Shown piece by piece: positions 1 to 7,551 of a stretch of 11,871 nucleotides of DNA. The position numbers and the translations under genes are program-made. Source of the stretch: Bacteroidales bacterium (GTDB lineage: Bacteria > Bacteroidota > Bacteroidia > Bacteroidales > P3); NCBI GenBank assembly GCA_016296345.1, contig JAEDJL010000049.1:1-11871 (forward strand), given 5' to 3'. Each line of letters begins with the position of its first letter. Position 1 is the stretch's first letter. The notes under the pieces were generated by a model. It ran no database searches, was not told where the DNA came from, and was given only the letters and a program-made list of their open reading frames with translations.

Positions 1-43
1 GCAGTACTACCTTTGCCAACATATTTAAGTAATCTTTTTCCAT
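1..43 (-). CDS. Start of an unidentified leftward gene (partial)
   Basis: Reading leftward from an ATG at 43-41, the frame stays open to the window edge and encodes MEKDYLNMLAKVVL, 14 residues. The case for a real gene is the promoter directly before it: GTTG, 19 bases, GACCTTTG, then 4 bases to the ATG. This is the same layout as before the dehydrogenase gene at 11471. The protein begins with an amphipathic, charged helix-like stretch and shows no signal peptide. Fourteen residues are too few to name a family. The gene is divergent from the lytic transglycosylase gene and shares its 219-base promoter region. Confidence 0.5.
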   Translation of the reverse strand, partial: MEKDYLNMLAKVVL

Positions 44-47
44 GTTG

Positions 48-78
48 CAAAGGTCTGTATAAGTTTTGTTTTAGCAAC
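48..78 (-). promoter_or_regulatory. Leftward Bacteroidota-type promoter
   Basis: On the minus strand a -33-like GTTG (78-75) is followed by a 19-base spacer and GACCTTTG (55-48). That is one mismatch from the Bacteroidota -7 consensus TAnnTTTG. The expected transcription start is about 4 bases past the box, at 44 or so, next to the ATG at 43, so the mRNA would be leaderless or nearly so. The motif match is seen in the sequence; the start site is inferred. Confidence 0.5.
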
Positions 79-98
79 CTCAATCCCCACTAATTTTC

Positions 99-113
99 TA
101 CTGAACCTCAGTA
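99..113. promoter_or_regulatory. Dyad TACTGA-ACC-TCAGTA, possible operator
   Basis: A perfect 6-bp inverted repeat with a 3-base centre lies between the two divergent promoters, two bases before the 27-bp repeat at 116. It could be an operator for a dimeric regulator of either gene, or a small hairpin. I see no second copy near the other promoters. A 12-base match can arise by chance, so this is tentative. Confidence 0.25.
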
Positions 114-115
114 TC

Positions 116-142
116 AGCCTCCCTCGATAGAGGCTAAATGCT
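116..142 (+). repeat. 27-bp hairpin repeat, copy A
   Basis: This stretch is identical, 27 of 27 bases, to the reverse complement of 11531-11557. Its first 20 bases, AGCCTCCCTCGATAGAGGCT, form a hairpin: AGCCTC (116-121) pairs with GAGGCT (130-135) around an 8-base loop. A second CCTC inside the loop (122-125) could instead pair with GAGG (130-133) around GATA, so two folds compete. Similarity to the other copy continues with TCGGCG at 149-154, six bases beyond the repeat and eight bases beyond in copy B, so the element may be about 43 bases long. It lies upstream of the rightward promoter at 185-223 and points toward it. The function is unknown. Confidence 0.75.
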
Positions 143-184
143 GTCAAATCGGCGAGTTATTTTGCTCTAATGTTCTTTTTATCG

Positions 185-223
185 TTTGCAAAAACACTAT
201 TTCGACAAAAGTTTGTACCTTTA
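185..223 (+). promoter_or_regulatory. Rightward promoter region for the transglycosylase operon
   Basis: Two readings are possible. The first is TTTG (185-188), a 19-base spacer and AAAGTTTG (208-215), which has a perfect -33 box and one mismatch from TAnnTTTG. The second is TACCTTTA (216-223), a better TA start but with no -33 box at the right distance. Either would leave a leader of roughly 35-45 bases before the ATG at 263, unlike the near-leaderless layout at three other genes here. The leader contains AGGGGA at 249-254, eight bases before the ATG, a plausible ribosome binding site. Confidence 0.45.
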
Positions 224-262
224 CACCCTTGTTAGACGTAGAAAATATAGGGGAATTTAGAG

Positions 263-1831
263 ATGAAATTTAGGTTCGCAAGCATTGCGGCGTGTGTTTT
301 GTTTTCTTTTGCAGCCATGTCGCAAAATGGCGATGATAATGTGATTTTCAGAGAGTTTGAAAGGAACTATGACAGTCTTTTGCAGGGGCATTACATGAAG
401 ATGAATGCCAAGTTGCTCGGCAAAAGTTTGAACTACAAAACGGATACTTTCGTGCCTGCTCACAGGGCTTGCGATGTGTCTGACAGTGTCTTTGCACGCC
501 GTCTGCGTTCTATTCCTTCGGTTGTTCCTCTGACTTATAACGACAAGGTAAGAGCCAACATTATCTACTATATCGACAGAATTGGTGACAGAGTGGGCGT
601 TATGTTGGGTTTGAGCAAGTATTATTTCCCAATATTTGACGAGATTTTGGACAAACATGGCGTTCCTTGTGAGTTAAAGTACCTTGTGGTGATTGAATCG
701 GCTCTCAATCCCAAGGCGGTTTCAAGAGCAGGAGCTACGGGTCTTTGGCAGTTTATGTATGCAACGGGAAGAATGTACGACCTGAGGGTCAATTCGATTA
801 TCGATGACAGAATGGACCCGATTAAAGCGACGGAAGCTGCTGCCAAATACTTAAAAGACCTTCACAAAATCTACAACGACTGGACGCTTGCGATTGCTGC
901 CTACAACTGCGGACCGGGAAATGTGAACAAAGCTATGAAACGCTCGGGAAGAAATGACTTTTGGGGTATGTATGACTACCTTCCGAAAGAGACAAGAGGC
1001 TATGTGCCTGCCTATATTGCAGCTGCCTATGTGATGAATTTTCATTCCGAACATGGTATTTATCCTGCAAAGCTCACAAAACCTCTTACCCTTATTTCGG
1101 ATACAATAATGTTGAAGAGGGATTTGTATTTCGGTCAAATCGAAGGGGTAATGAATATTTCGACAGAGCAACTTCGCGAACTCAATCCTCAATACAAGAC
1201 GGATTTTGTTCCCGGGGAGCAGGGAAAATATAGTTTGAAGCTGCCATTGCGGTATATCAACGATTTTATTGCTCTTGAAGACAGCATTGCAGGCTATGAG
1301 AGGGATAAGTTTTTTGCTTCTGACGACAAAAAGACTGAGCTTGCCGAGGGCGATATTGAGTATAAGGAGAGGGTGATTTACCACAAGGTGAGGAAAAAAG
1401 ACTCGTGGTATAGTGTTGCAAAGCGTTATGGTGTGAGTGTTTCGCAGCTCAAATCGTGGAATCCCAAGGCTCGAAAAAGCCAGAAGCTGAGAGTGGGCGA
1501 TATGCTCGCAATCAGACAAAAGCAGGCTTTCAAAAAAGAAGTTCAACCGCCACAAGACAGCACCTATATGGCAACAAATCAGGAGAAATCAATCGTTTCT
1601 TCTGACAATCAGGCAATAGACAACCGTACTTCGGCTCAACAAATACAGAAAAGCTCCGACGGCAAGAAGCAAAAGCAGGCTGTTGTCAATCATAAGGTAA
1701 AACAAGGTGAAACGGTTGTGAAGATTGCCAAGCGTTATGGTGTTTCGGTAGAGCAGATATGCAAGCTGAATAACATGACTCTCAAAGCTGCTTCAAAAAT
1801 AAGGGTGGGACAGACGCTCAGAGTAAAGTGA
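263..1831 (+). CDS. mltD: LysM-containing lytic transglycosylase, MltD-like
   Basis: This 522-residue protein should cleave the glycan strands of peptidoglycan, leaving 1,6-anhydro-muramyl ends, in the periplasm. Residues 1-20 form a signal peptide (basic MKFRF, hydrophobic core, then AAMS before QNG). The family 1 (SLT) transglycosylase domain covers about 115-260. The catalytic glutamate is E145 in VIESALNP, followed by GATGLWQF (157-164) and AYNCGPGN (213-220), both hallmarks of the family. Residues 280-335 look like a degenerate LysM. Two clear LysM peptidoglycan-binding domains follow at about 374-418 and 477-521, joined by a Gln/Ser/Lys-rich linker. The ATG at 263 has an SD-like AGGGGA and directly precedes the signal peptide. 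The stop overlaps the next start (TGATG), implying translational coupling to the SGNH gene. Lipoprotein status is unlikely, as no lipobox cysteine is seen. Confidence 0.9.
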   Translation: MKFRFASIAACVLFSFAAMSQNGDDNVIFREFERNYDSLLQGHYMKMNAKLLGKSLNYKTDTFVPAHRACDVSDSVFARRLRSIPSVVPLTYNDKVRANIIYYIDRIGDRVGVMLGLSKYYFPIFDEILDKHGVPCELKYLVVIESALNPKAVSRAGATGLWQFMYATGRMYDLRVNSIIDDRMDPIKATEAAAKYLKDLHKIYNDWTLAIAAYNCGPGNVNKAMKRSGRNDFWGMYDYLPKETRGYVPAYIAAAYVMNFHSEHGIYPAKLTKPLTLISDTIMLKRDLYFGQIEGVMNISTEQLRELNPQYKTDFVPGEQGKYSLKLPLRYINDFIALEDSIAGYERDKFFASDDKKTELAEGDIEYKERVIYHKVRKKDSWYSVAKRYGVSVSQLKSWNPKARKSQKLRVGDMLAIRQKQAFKKEVQPPQDSTYMATNQEKSIVSSDNQAIDNRTSAQQIQKSSDGKKQKQAVVNHKVKQGETVVKIAKRYGVSVEQICKLNNMTLKAASKIRVGQTLRVK

Positions 1832-3213
1832 TGACACTGCAAAAGGTTATTCTCTATCTTCTTATTGTCTTGTTGTCTTTGGGTTTGATTTGTTTGGTGT
1901 TCCCAAAAGACGGTTTGAGTGTTTTCGGTCTTCAAATCACAATGCCGACTTTGGAAGAGATTTTTTCTTTTTCTTCTTCCGAATATGCAGATGTTGAAAG
2001 AGTGGTGGCAACTTCCGAACAAAAGCCCTCTGTAAGCCAATCGGACTCGACAAAGGAAAGTTCTGTTGTCTCATTTGAGTATGAGAGTGGTTTGAAAGAG
2101 CGTTTTGACAGATTGTTTTCTCGTTTGGAGAGAGCAAAAGCACAAGAGGACTTGGTAAGAATTGTACATTATGGCGATTCTCAAATAGAGGCTGACCGCA
2201 TTACGGGAACTGTAAGAAAGGACTTGCAAAAGAACTTTGGGGGAAGGGGACAAGGCTGGATTTCTTTGTTCAGTCGTTCGACCATAAGGGGAGTTTCGTT
2301 TCATTATTCTCCAAATTGGGAGTTTTGTTGCGTGTTAGAACCCAAGAAAGGGCTTAATCGATATGGCACGGGCTTGTCTTCGATAAAGGCTCTTGCCGAC
2401 AGTGTCTCTCAAACGGCGAGTGTGGAAATGGCTTTTGCCACAAAGCCTTCGGGAAACTTGGTATTGTATTGTTCAAGTCCCGAAACAGAGGGCAGGGTCT
2501 TTATTTCAAACGGTCAGAATGTGGTGTCGGAAGTCAATATCGAGGCATCTTCTTCTGTTCAACAAGTTATCGTGCCGTCAGACAGCTTTGGTAAAGTATT
2601 GAAACTGCAAGCCACGTCGGGAGTTGAACTATATGGAATGGATATTGCGTCAAACAGCGGAGTGATTGTCGATAATATTTCACTAAGAGGCAGTTCGGGT
2701 TGGGGAATAAACAGAAGTAATGCCTCTGTTTTGCAATACTTCTATTCGGAATTGGGAGCTGATATGATAATCATGCAGTTCGGAGTGAATGCCATACCGC
2801 AAGAGAAAGACAAAGTGATTGAAGACTATACTTTTTACAAGAAAGAGTTTGCCAAACAGCTGAGATTTTTGCAAACAATGGCTCCCGAGGCTTTGATTGT
2901 GGTTGTTGGAGTGTCTGACAGGAGCATACGAAAGTCGGGAAAGTATGTTACCAACCCCAATGTTCTCAAATTGAGGCAGGCACAAAAGCAGGCAGCTTTG
3001 GAAAACGGCTGTGTGTTTTGGGATTTGTTTGAGGCAATGGGAGGAGAGAACTCTATGCCGGGCTGGGTTCTGAGAGAAGAACCGCTTGCCAACAAAGATT
3101 TTATACATTTTAATGAAAAAGGTGCAACAATGGTTGCAGAAATGTTCTTGAAAGCCTTTTACAAAGAGTACAAAAGGTATAAAGACGACCTCAATATGCG
3201 AAAAATACAATAG
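1831..3213 (+). CDS. Membrane-anchored SGNH/GDSL-family hydrolase
   Basis: I call this 460-residue protein from the ATG at 1831, which overlaps the upstream stop as TGATG; the GTG at 1828 is less likely. An N-terminal helix (about 5-24) looks like an uncleaved signal anchor, placing the rest in the periplasm. The SGNH serine-hydrolase blocks are visible: GDSQ with nucleophile S117 (block I), a glycine near 287 in LRGSS (block II), FGVN with N320 (block III), and DFIH with D423 and H426 (block V). Blocks I and V are far apart, with a beta-rich insert at about 150-280 as in carbohydrate esterases. Coupling to a lytic transglycosylase suggests that it removes, or helps add, O-acetyl groups on peptidoglycan or another periplasmic glycan. 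The substrate is inferred from context only, and no MBOAT acetyltransferase gene is adjacent here. Confidence 0.8.
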   Translation: MTLQKVILYLLIVLLSLGLICLVFPKDGLSVFGLQITMPTLEEIFSFSSSEYADVERVVATSEQKPSVSQSDSTKESSVVSFEYESGLKERFDRLFSRLERAKAQEDLVRIVHYGDSQIEADRITGTVRKDLQKNFGGRGQGWISLFSRSTIRGVSFHYSPNWEFCCVLEPKKGLNRYGTGLSSIKALADSVSQTASVEMAFATKPSGNLVLYCSSPETEGRVFISNGQNVVSEVNIEASSSVQQVIVPSDSFGKVLKLQATSGVELYGMDIASNSGVIVDNISLRGSSGWGINRSNASVLQYFYSELGADMIIMQFGVNAIPQEKDKVIEDYTFYKKEFAKQLRFLQTMAPEALIVVVGVSDRSIRKSGKYVTNPNVLKLRQAQKQAALENGCVFWDLFEAMGGENSMPGWVLREEPLANKDFIHFNEKGATMVAEMFLKAFYKEYKRYKDDLNMRKIQ

Positions 3214-3230
3214 GATTGAGAAATTATTTA

Positions 3231-3238
3231 TACCTTTG
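3231..3238 (+). promoter_or_regulatory. -7 box TACCTTTG before hpt
   Basis: This is an exact match to TAnnTTTG, placed 6 bases before the hpt ATG in the 31-base gap after the SGNH gene. I see no TTG or TTTG 19-21 bases upstream, so the -33 element is missing or weak. If active, it would give hpt-adk-obgE a separate transcript starting about 3 bases before the hpt start codon. Confidence 0.45.
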
Positions 3239-3244
3239 CCGATT

Positions 3245-3784
3245 ATGGATACCGATATATTGGAAATAGAAGGATTGAGATTTGCAAAAGCAGTGTCGGC
3301 AGAGCAAATTGACAAGATGACTTCCCGCCTTGCAGAGAGGATAAACCAAGATTATGCAGGTAGAGAGGTTGTTTTTCTTGTCGTTCTCAATGGTGCTTTC
3401 ATGTTTGCTTCCGATTTGTTGAAGAAAATTGAGGGTGTGCATACCGTATGCTTCATAAAAGTTTCGACATATCAGGGAATGCAAAGTTCGGGAGAGTATA
3501 GTGAGGTGATAGGTCTGAGTGAGAATATAGAGGGAAGAGATGTTGTCATAATAGAAGACATTGTCGATAGCGGATTTACCATGAAAGAAATGCTCAACAG
3601 CCTGAAAGAGAAGAACGCAAGCTCAATCGAGGTGTGTACATTGGTATTTAAGCCCGACAACTTCAAGGGCGACTACGATGTAAAGTACAAAGGATTGAAC
3701 ATGGGGGCGGAATTTATTGTCGGTTACGGACTTGACCTCAATCAAAAGGGGAGAAATTTGAAAGAAATATACAAGAAAATCTAA
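3245..3784 (+). CDS. hpt: Hypoxanthine phosphoribosyltransferase
   Basis: This 179-residue cytosolic enzyme joins hypoxanthine (and usually guanine) to PRPP, giving IMP or GMP in purine salvage. The PRPP-binding signature is IIEDIVDSGFT, with E104, D105 and D108; the catalytic aspartate of the family lies here. LNGAFMF (48-54) is the diphosphate-binding loop region. FKPD (135-138) carries the lysine that reads the purine 6-oxo group. FIVGYGLD (157-164) closes the base-binding site. Length and motifs are normal for the type I family. I use the ATG at 3245; a TTG at 3236 in the same frame overlaps the promoter box and is not credible. The adk start lies 15 bases downstream, so the two are probably co-transcribed. 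Confidence 0.93.
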   Translation: MDTDILEIEGLRFAKAVSAEQIDKMTSRLAERINQDYAGREVVFLVVLNGAFMFASDLLKKIEGVHTVCFIKVSTYQGMQSSGEYSEVIGLSENIEGRDVVIIEDIVDSGFTMKEMLNSLKEKNASSIEVCTLVFKPDNFKGDYDVKYKGLNMGAEFIVGYGLDLNQKGRNLKEIYKKI

Positions 3785-3799
3785 AAATAGTAAGAAGTT

Positions 3800-4372
3800 A
3801 TGCTAAACATTATTCTGTTTGGAGCACCCGGAGCAGGCAAAGGTACTCAGTCAAAAGAGTTGGTGAAAAAATATGAGCTTGCTTACATTTCAACAGGCGA
3901 CATATTAAGAAAAGAAATGGCAGAAGAAACTGCACTTGGTTTGAAGGCAAAAGACGTAATCAATCGAGGAGAGTTGTTAAGTGACGATTTGATTATCGAA
4001 ATTATCGAAAAAGCCGTTGAACAAGCCGGAGCAAAAGGTATTTTGTTTGACGGATTTCCGAGAACCGTCGCTCAAGCCGAGAGTTTGGAGAAGTTGTTGG
4101 AACATCACAGCCGTCATCTTTCGTTGGTTCTCAGTCTTGAAGTGCCAAGAGAAGAATTGGTCGAAAGAATGCTCAAAAGAGCCAAGATAGAAGGCAGAGC
4201 CGACGACACCGAAGAGGTCATTCAAAATCGTTTCAGAGAGTATGAAGCCAAAACAAAGCCCGTTGCAGACTTCTATCAAAAGCAAGGAGTATTGCATTCG
4301 GTCGTTGGCACGGGAGCAGTCGAAGAAGTATTTAGACGATTGACCGCTGAGATAGACAAAGTAAAGCAATAA
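3800..4372 (+). CDS. adk: Adenylate kinase, short form
   Basis: Adenylate kinase interconverts ATP plus AMP and two ADP in the cytosol. At 190 residues it is the short form: the LID is a brief loop around 126-137 and lacks the zinc-binding insert of long bacterial forms. The P-loop is GAPGAGKGT (8-16). The AMP-binding segment includes STGDILR (31-37), and DGFPRT (84-89) is the conserved AMP-contacting motif. R133 in GRADD (132-136) and the following DDTEE belong to the lid and catalytic arginine region. It sits 15 bases after hpt and 15 bases before obgE, the usual Bacteroidota order, and is surely in one transcript with them. Nothing is missing or unusual. Confidence 0.95.
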   Translation: MLNIILFGAPGAGKGTQSKELVKKYELAYISTGDILRKEMAEETALGLKAKDVINRGELLSDDLIIEIIEKAVEQAGAKGILFDGFPRTVAQAESLEKLLEHHSRHLSLVLSLEVPREELVERMLKRAKIEGRADDTEEVIQNRFREYEAKTKPVADFYQKQGVLHSVVGTGAVEEVFRRLTAEIDKVKQ

Positions 4373-4387
4373 GAAGGACAAAAGCAA

Positions 4388-5386
4388 ATGGCATCTAACT
4401 TTGTTGATTATGTCAAGATATGCGTTCGCTCAGGTAAAGGAGGGGCAGGCTCTGCTCATCTTTTGAGAACTCGTTCCAATGCAAAGGGAGGACCTGACGG
4501 AGGAGACGGAGGCAGAGGCGGTCATATCATTTTGAGAGGTAACAAACAATTTTGGACGTTGTTGCATCTCAAATATACCAAACACCTGATTGCAGAGGGC
4601 GGAGGAAACGGAGGAGAGAACAGATTGCATGGCAAAAATGGCGAAGACGTCATTGTCGATGTGCCTTTGGGAACGGTATGCAAGGACTTTGAAACAGGAG
4701 AAATAGATTGCGAGATAACAGAAGACGGACAGACTGCAATCATTGCACAAGGCGGAAGAGGAGGACTTGGAAACGACCATTTCAAAAGCCCTACCAACCG
4801 AACGCCTCGCTATGCACAACCGGGCGAAGAAGGAGTTGAGCGATGGAAAATCATAGAACTTAAAATATTGGCAGATATTGGTTTGGTAGGATTTCCAAAT
4901 GCAGGCAAGAGTACTCTTTTGAGCGTGGTATCTGCTGCAAAGCCCGAAATAGCCGACTATCCTTTTACGACATTGGTGCCAAATCTCGGAATGGTATCTT
5001 ACAGGGAGGGAAAATCTTTTGTAATGGCTGACATACCGGGAATAATTGAGGGTGCATCAGAGGGAAAGGGATTGGGATATAGGTTTCTCAGACATATCGA
5101 AAGGAACTCTGCATTGCTCTTTATGATACCTTGCGATTGTGATGACGTATCCAAAGAATACGATATTTTGCTTAATGAATTAAAGAACTACAATCCGGAG
5201 TTGTTGGACAAAGAAAGGATTTTGGCAATCACCAAATGTGATATGTTGGACGAGGAAATGACAGAGCAAATGAAAGCCCAACTGCCACCAAATGTACAAA
5301 GCATTTTCATTTCTTCGGTAAGTGGCAAAAACATTGCCCTGCTGAAAGACTTGATATGGCAAACCTTAAACAAAAATGTTGGATAA
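4388..5386 (+). CDS. obgE: Obg family GTPase
   Basis: Obg is an essential GTPase that binds the 50S ribosomal subunit during late assembly and links growth to the GTP/ppGpp pool. In this 332-residue protein the glycine-rich Obg domain fills about 1-158, with GGPDGGDGGRGG (34-45) and QGGRGGLGN (121-129). The G domain follows: G1 GFPNAGKST (168-176), switch I around YPFTTL (191-196), G3 DIPG (215-218), G4 TKCD (282-285) and G5 SSVSG (309-313). It ends soon after the G domain, so the C-terminal OCT domain of some Obg proteins is absent. AAGGA at 4374-4378, nine bases before the ATG, is SD-like. Its last 11 bases overlap the PAP2 gene. Confidence 0.95.
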   Translation: MASNFVDYVKICVRSGKGGAGSAHLLRTRSNAKGGPDGGDGGRGGHIILRGNKQFWTLLHLKYTKHLIAEGGGNGGENRLHGKNGEDVIVDVPLGTVCKDFETGEIDCEITEDGQTAIIAQGGRGGLGNDHFKSPTNRTPRYAQPGEEGVERWKIIELKILADIGLVGFPNAGKSTLLSVVSAAKPEIADYPFTTLVPNLGMVSYREGKSFVMADIPGIIEGASEGKGLGYRFLRHIERNSALLFMIPCDCDDVSKEYDILLNELKNYNPELLDKERILAITKCDMLDEEMTEQMKAQLPPNVQSIFISSVSGKNIALLKDLIWQTLNKNVG

Positions 5387-5987
5387 GCTGACAGAATGGG
5401 ACACAGAATTGTTCCATGCAATCAACGATACAAGAAGTTGTTTCTTGGATTGGTTTTTTGCAATCATATCATCGCATTGGTTTTTTGCAATCATTGTGGT
5501 GGCGTTTGCCCTTGGTATTTGGATTGTACGCTTCAAATTTAAGGTTTTGCCTTTGGTTGTAATCGTGCTGCTTGTAAGTCTTTGCTTTTTGTTTGCCGAC
5601 AGAATTTCGGTTATGTGCTTCAAAGACGTGATTGAAAGGCTCAGACCTTCCCACGCTTTGCAAGATGTACATTTGGTAACACTTCGCAATTTGCAACTGA
5701 TTTATGACAGCAAGGGAGGATTGTATGGTTTTGTGTCTTCTCATACTGCAAATCTGTGTTGCATTGCGGTGATTTATGCAAAGTTGTCTTCAAAAAAGAA
5801 AATCATTATCCCCTGTCTTGCTCTCTGGGCAGTCCTTACAGCATACTCAAGGGTCTATTGCGGAGTTCATTATCCCATGGATGTGATTTGCGGAGGCTTG
5901 TTGGGTTTTATTTTGGGCGAAATAATCTACTATGTCTTCTCTCTCTTGGACAGAAATTATAAATGGAATATAGAACAAAAGGAATAG
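5376..5987 (+). CDS. PAP2-family membrane lipid phosphatase
   Basis: This 203-residue inner-membrane protein has about five hydrophobic segments (near 22-48, 56-75, 115-135, 143-160 and 170-190) and the full PAP2 active site. The first motif is KDVIERLRP (K83 to P91, the KX6RP pattern). The second is VSSHT (120-124, nucleophile-assisting H123). The third is SRVYCGVHYPMD (S158, R159, H165, D169). The family removes phosphate from lipids such as phosphatidic acid, undecaprenyl pyrophosphate or lipid A. Its small size and short periplasmic loops fit UppP-like or lipid A phosphatases, but the substrate cannot be read from sequence. The start lies 11 bases inside obgE, so translation is probably coupled. 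Residues 26-40 contain a doubled WFFAII segment from a local DNA duplication. Confidence 0.87.
   Translation: MLDKLTEWDTELFHAINDTRSCFLDWFFAIISSHWFFAIIVVAFALGIWIVRFKFKVLPLVVIVLLVSLCFLFADRISVMCFKDVIERLRPSHALQDVHLVTLRNLQLIYDSKGGLYGFVSSHTANLCCIAVIYAKLSSKKKIIIPCLALWAVLTAYSRVYCGVHYPMDVICGGLLGFILGEIIYYVFSLLDRNYKWNIEQKE
5449..5494 (+). repeat. Two 19-base direct repeats, period 27, inside the PAP2 gene
   Basis: The 19 bases at 5449-5467 (ATTGG, six T, GCAATCAT) recur exactly at 5476-5494. The 27-base period keeps frame and repeats nine codons, giving WFFAII-SSH-WFFAII in the first membrane helix region. This suggests a recent local duplication that lengthened the helix. Slippage could remove it without breaking the frame. 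Confidence 0.8.
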
Positions 5988-5997
5988 CGTTTTTGAT

Positions 5998-7536
5998 ATG
6001 TTGGTTAAAGTCTATGGAAGTGCAATCTGTGGCATAGAAGCCACCACAATAACAATAGAAGTCAGCACAGATAAGGGAATAAACTTTCTTTTGGTGGGAC
6101 TGCCTGACAGTGCAGTGAAAGAAAGTCAGCAAAGAATATCTTCTGCATTGAACACTTACGGATACAAAATCCCGGGAAAGAAGATTGTAATCAACATGGC
6201 ACCTGCCGACTTAAAGAAAGAAGGAGCAGCCTACGACCTTCCGTTGGCAATAGGCATACTTGCTTCGAGCGAACAAATCACTTGCGACAAACTATCCGAC
6301 TATATAATAATGGGAGAGTTGAGCTTAGATGGTTCAATTCGCACAATAAAAGGAGCTTTGCCCATTTCCTTGGAAGCAAAGAAGCAAGGCTTTAAGGGAG
6401 TTATCCTTCCGAAAGCCAATGCCAAAGAAGCAGCAATAGTATCCGACATGGAAGTCTTCGGAGTCGAGAACATAATGGAAGTAATCAACTTTTTGAACGG
6501 AGTAGCTCCCGTTGCAAGAGAGACTTTCGATATAAATGAGGAGTTTGAAAAGAGTTTGGACGAATACGAGTTTGATTTCAAAGACGTAAAAGGTCAGGAA
6601 GGTGTCAAAAGAGCCATGGAAATTGCAGCGGCAGGCTCTCACAACATACTGATGATTGGTTCTCCCGGAAGCGGAAAAACAATGCTTGCCAAGAGACTTC
6701 CGAGTATTTTGCCACCTCTTACGATTGACGAAGCACTTGAAACAACCAAGATACACTCTGTTGCAGGCAAGATGACAAGCAATCGTTCCATAATTTCTGT
6801 ACGCCCTTTCCGAAATCCTCATCACACAATCAGCGATGTGGCACTTGTTGGAGGAGGAACATATCCTCAACCCGGCGAAATATCTCTTGCACACAACGGA
6901 GTTCTTTTCCTCGATGAGCTTCCCGAATTTAAAAGAAGTGTTCTCGAAGTGTTGCGTCAGCCGATGGAAGAGAGGAAAATCACCATTTCGAGAACAAAAC
7001 AAACCTCCGAATACCCCGCAGGATTTATGCTTGTGGCAGCAATGAACCCCTGTCCTTGCGGATATTACAATCACCCCACACAACCTTGTACCTGTGCTTC
7101 GGGAGCGGTTCATCGTTACTTGAATAAAATCTCAGGACCTTTGCTTGACCGTATTGATATACAGCTTGAAGTTGTTCCCGTGCCGTTTAAGGAACTCTCG
7201 ACAATGAGAGAGGGAGAGCCGAGTGCGGTTATACGTCAGAGAGTGATAAAAGCTCGAAAGATACAGCAGGAACGCTTCAAGGACTTCCCCGATATACATT
7301 GCAATGCACAGATGAACAGCAGCATGATGAAGCAATTTTGCAAGATACAGCCCTCGGGAATGGAACTTCTTCGCACAATAATGGACAAATTGCAGCTTTC
7401 GGCACGGGCATACGACAGAATATTGAAAGTATCTCGAACCATTGCCGACTTGGAAGGCTGTGAACAAATACAAGATGCCCACCTTGCAGAGGCAATCACT
7501 TACAGAAGTTTGGACAGAGAGAGCTGGGGAAGATAA
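5998..7536 (+). CDS. comM: ComM/YifB family Mg-chelatase-like AAA+ ATPase
   Basis: This 512-residue protein belongs to the YifB/ComM family. ComM of naturally competent bacteria is a hexameric helicase that drives branch migration during integration of incoming DNA. The N-terminal Lon-protease-like fold domain (about 1-170) shows the family signature GLPDSAVKES (34-43) and GAAYDLPLAIG (77-87). The AAA+ core has Walker A GSPGSGKT (221-228) and Walker B VLFLDELPEF (302-311). A cysteine cluster, C352, C354, C364 and C366 in the NPCPCGY...PCTC stretch, is typical of the family and may hold zinc. GPLLDRID (380-387) is also conserved, followed by a C-terminal helical domain. The gap after PAP2 is 10 bases. 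Its stop lies 15 bases from the stop of the convergent glycosyltransferase gene, with no terminator hairpin seen. Presence does not prove competence, as the gene is widespread. Confidence 0.92.
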   Translation: MLVKVYGSAICGIEATTITIEVSTDKGINFLLVGLPDSAVKESQQRISSALNTYGYKIPGKKIVINMAPADLKKEGAAYDLPLAIGILASSEQITCDKLSDYIIMGELSLDGSIRTIKGALPISLEAKKQGFKGVILPKANAKEAAIVSDMEVFGVENIMEVINFLNGVAPVARETFDINEEFEKSLDEYEFDFKDVKGQEGVKRAMEIAAAGSHNILMIGSPGSGKTMLAKRLPSILPPLTIDEALETTKIHSVAGKMTSNRSIISVRPFRNPHHTISDVALVGGGTYPQPGEISLAHNGVLFLDELPEFKRSVLEVLRQPMEERKITISRTKQTSEYPAGFMLVAAMNPCPCGYYNHPTQPCTCASGAVHRYLNKISGPLLDRIDIQLEVVPVPFKELSTMREGEPSAVIRQRVIKARKIQQERFKDFPDIHCNAQMNSSMMKQFCKIQPSGMELLRTIMDKLQLSARAYDRILKVSRTIADLEGCEQIQDAHLAEAITYRSLDRESWGR

Positions 7537-7551
7537 AAAAGAAGAACAAGA

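Noticed and set aside
8..15. TACCTTTG on the plus strand as a rightward promoter
   Set aside because: It lies inside the coding start of the leftward gene, has no -33 box in the window and leads to no gene before 263.
42..62. Six-codon ORF MLQRSV on the plus strand
   Set aside because: It overlaps the leftward gene start and promoter, and is too short to support.
138..170. 10-codon leader peptide starting inside repeat copy A
   Set aside because: In copy B the same ATG is followed by a stop after two more codons, so the frame is not conserved, and no attenuator structure follows.
851..1555. 234-codon minus-strand ORF inside the transglycosylase gene
   Set aside because: It is the mirror of a strongly supported coding frame with catalytic and LysM motifs; the minus translation shows no recognisable domain.
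1828..1830. GTG start for the SGNH gene
   Set aside because: The adjacent ATG at 1831 overlaps the upstream stop in the common TGATG arrangement and adds only one residue of difference.
3236..3244. TTG start for hpt
   Set aside because: It overlaps the TACCTTTG box; the ATG at 3245 gives the normal family length.
6334..7113. 259-codon minus-strand ORF inside comM
   Set aside because: It is a shadow of the ComM frame, rich in His and Cys from reverse reading, with no promoter or motif support.
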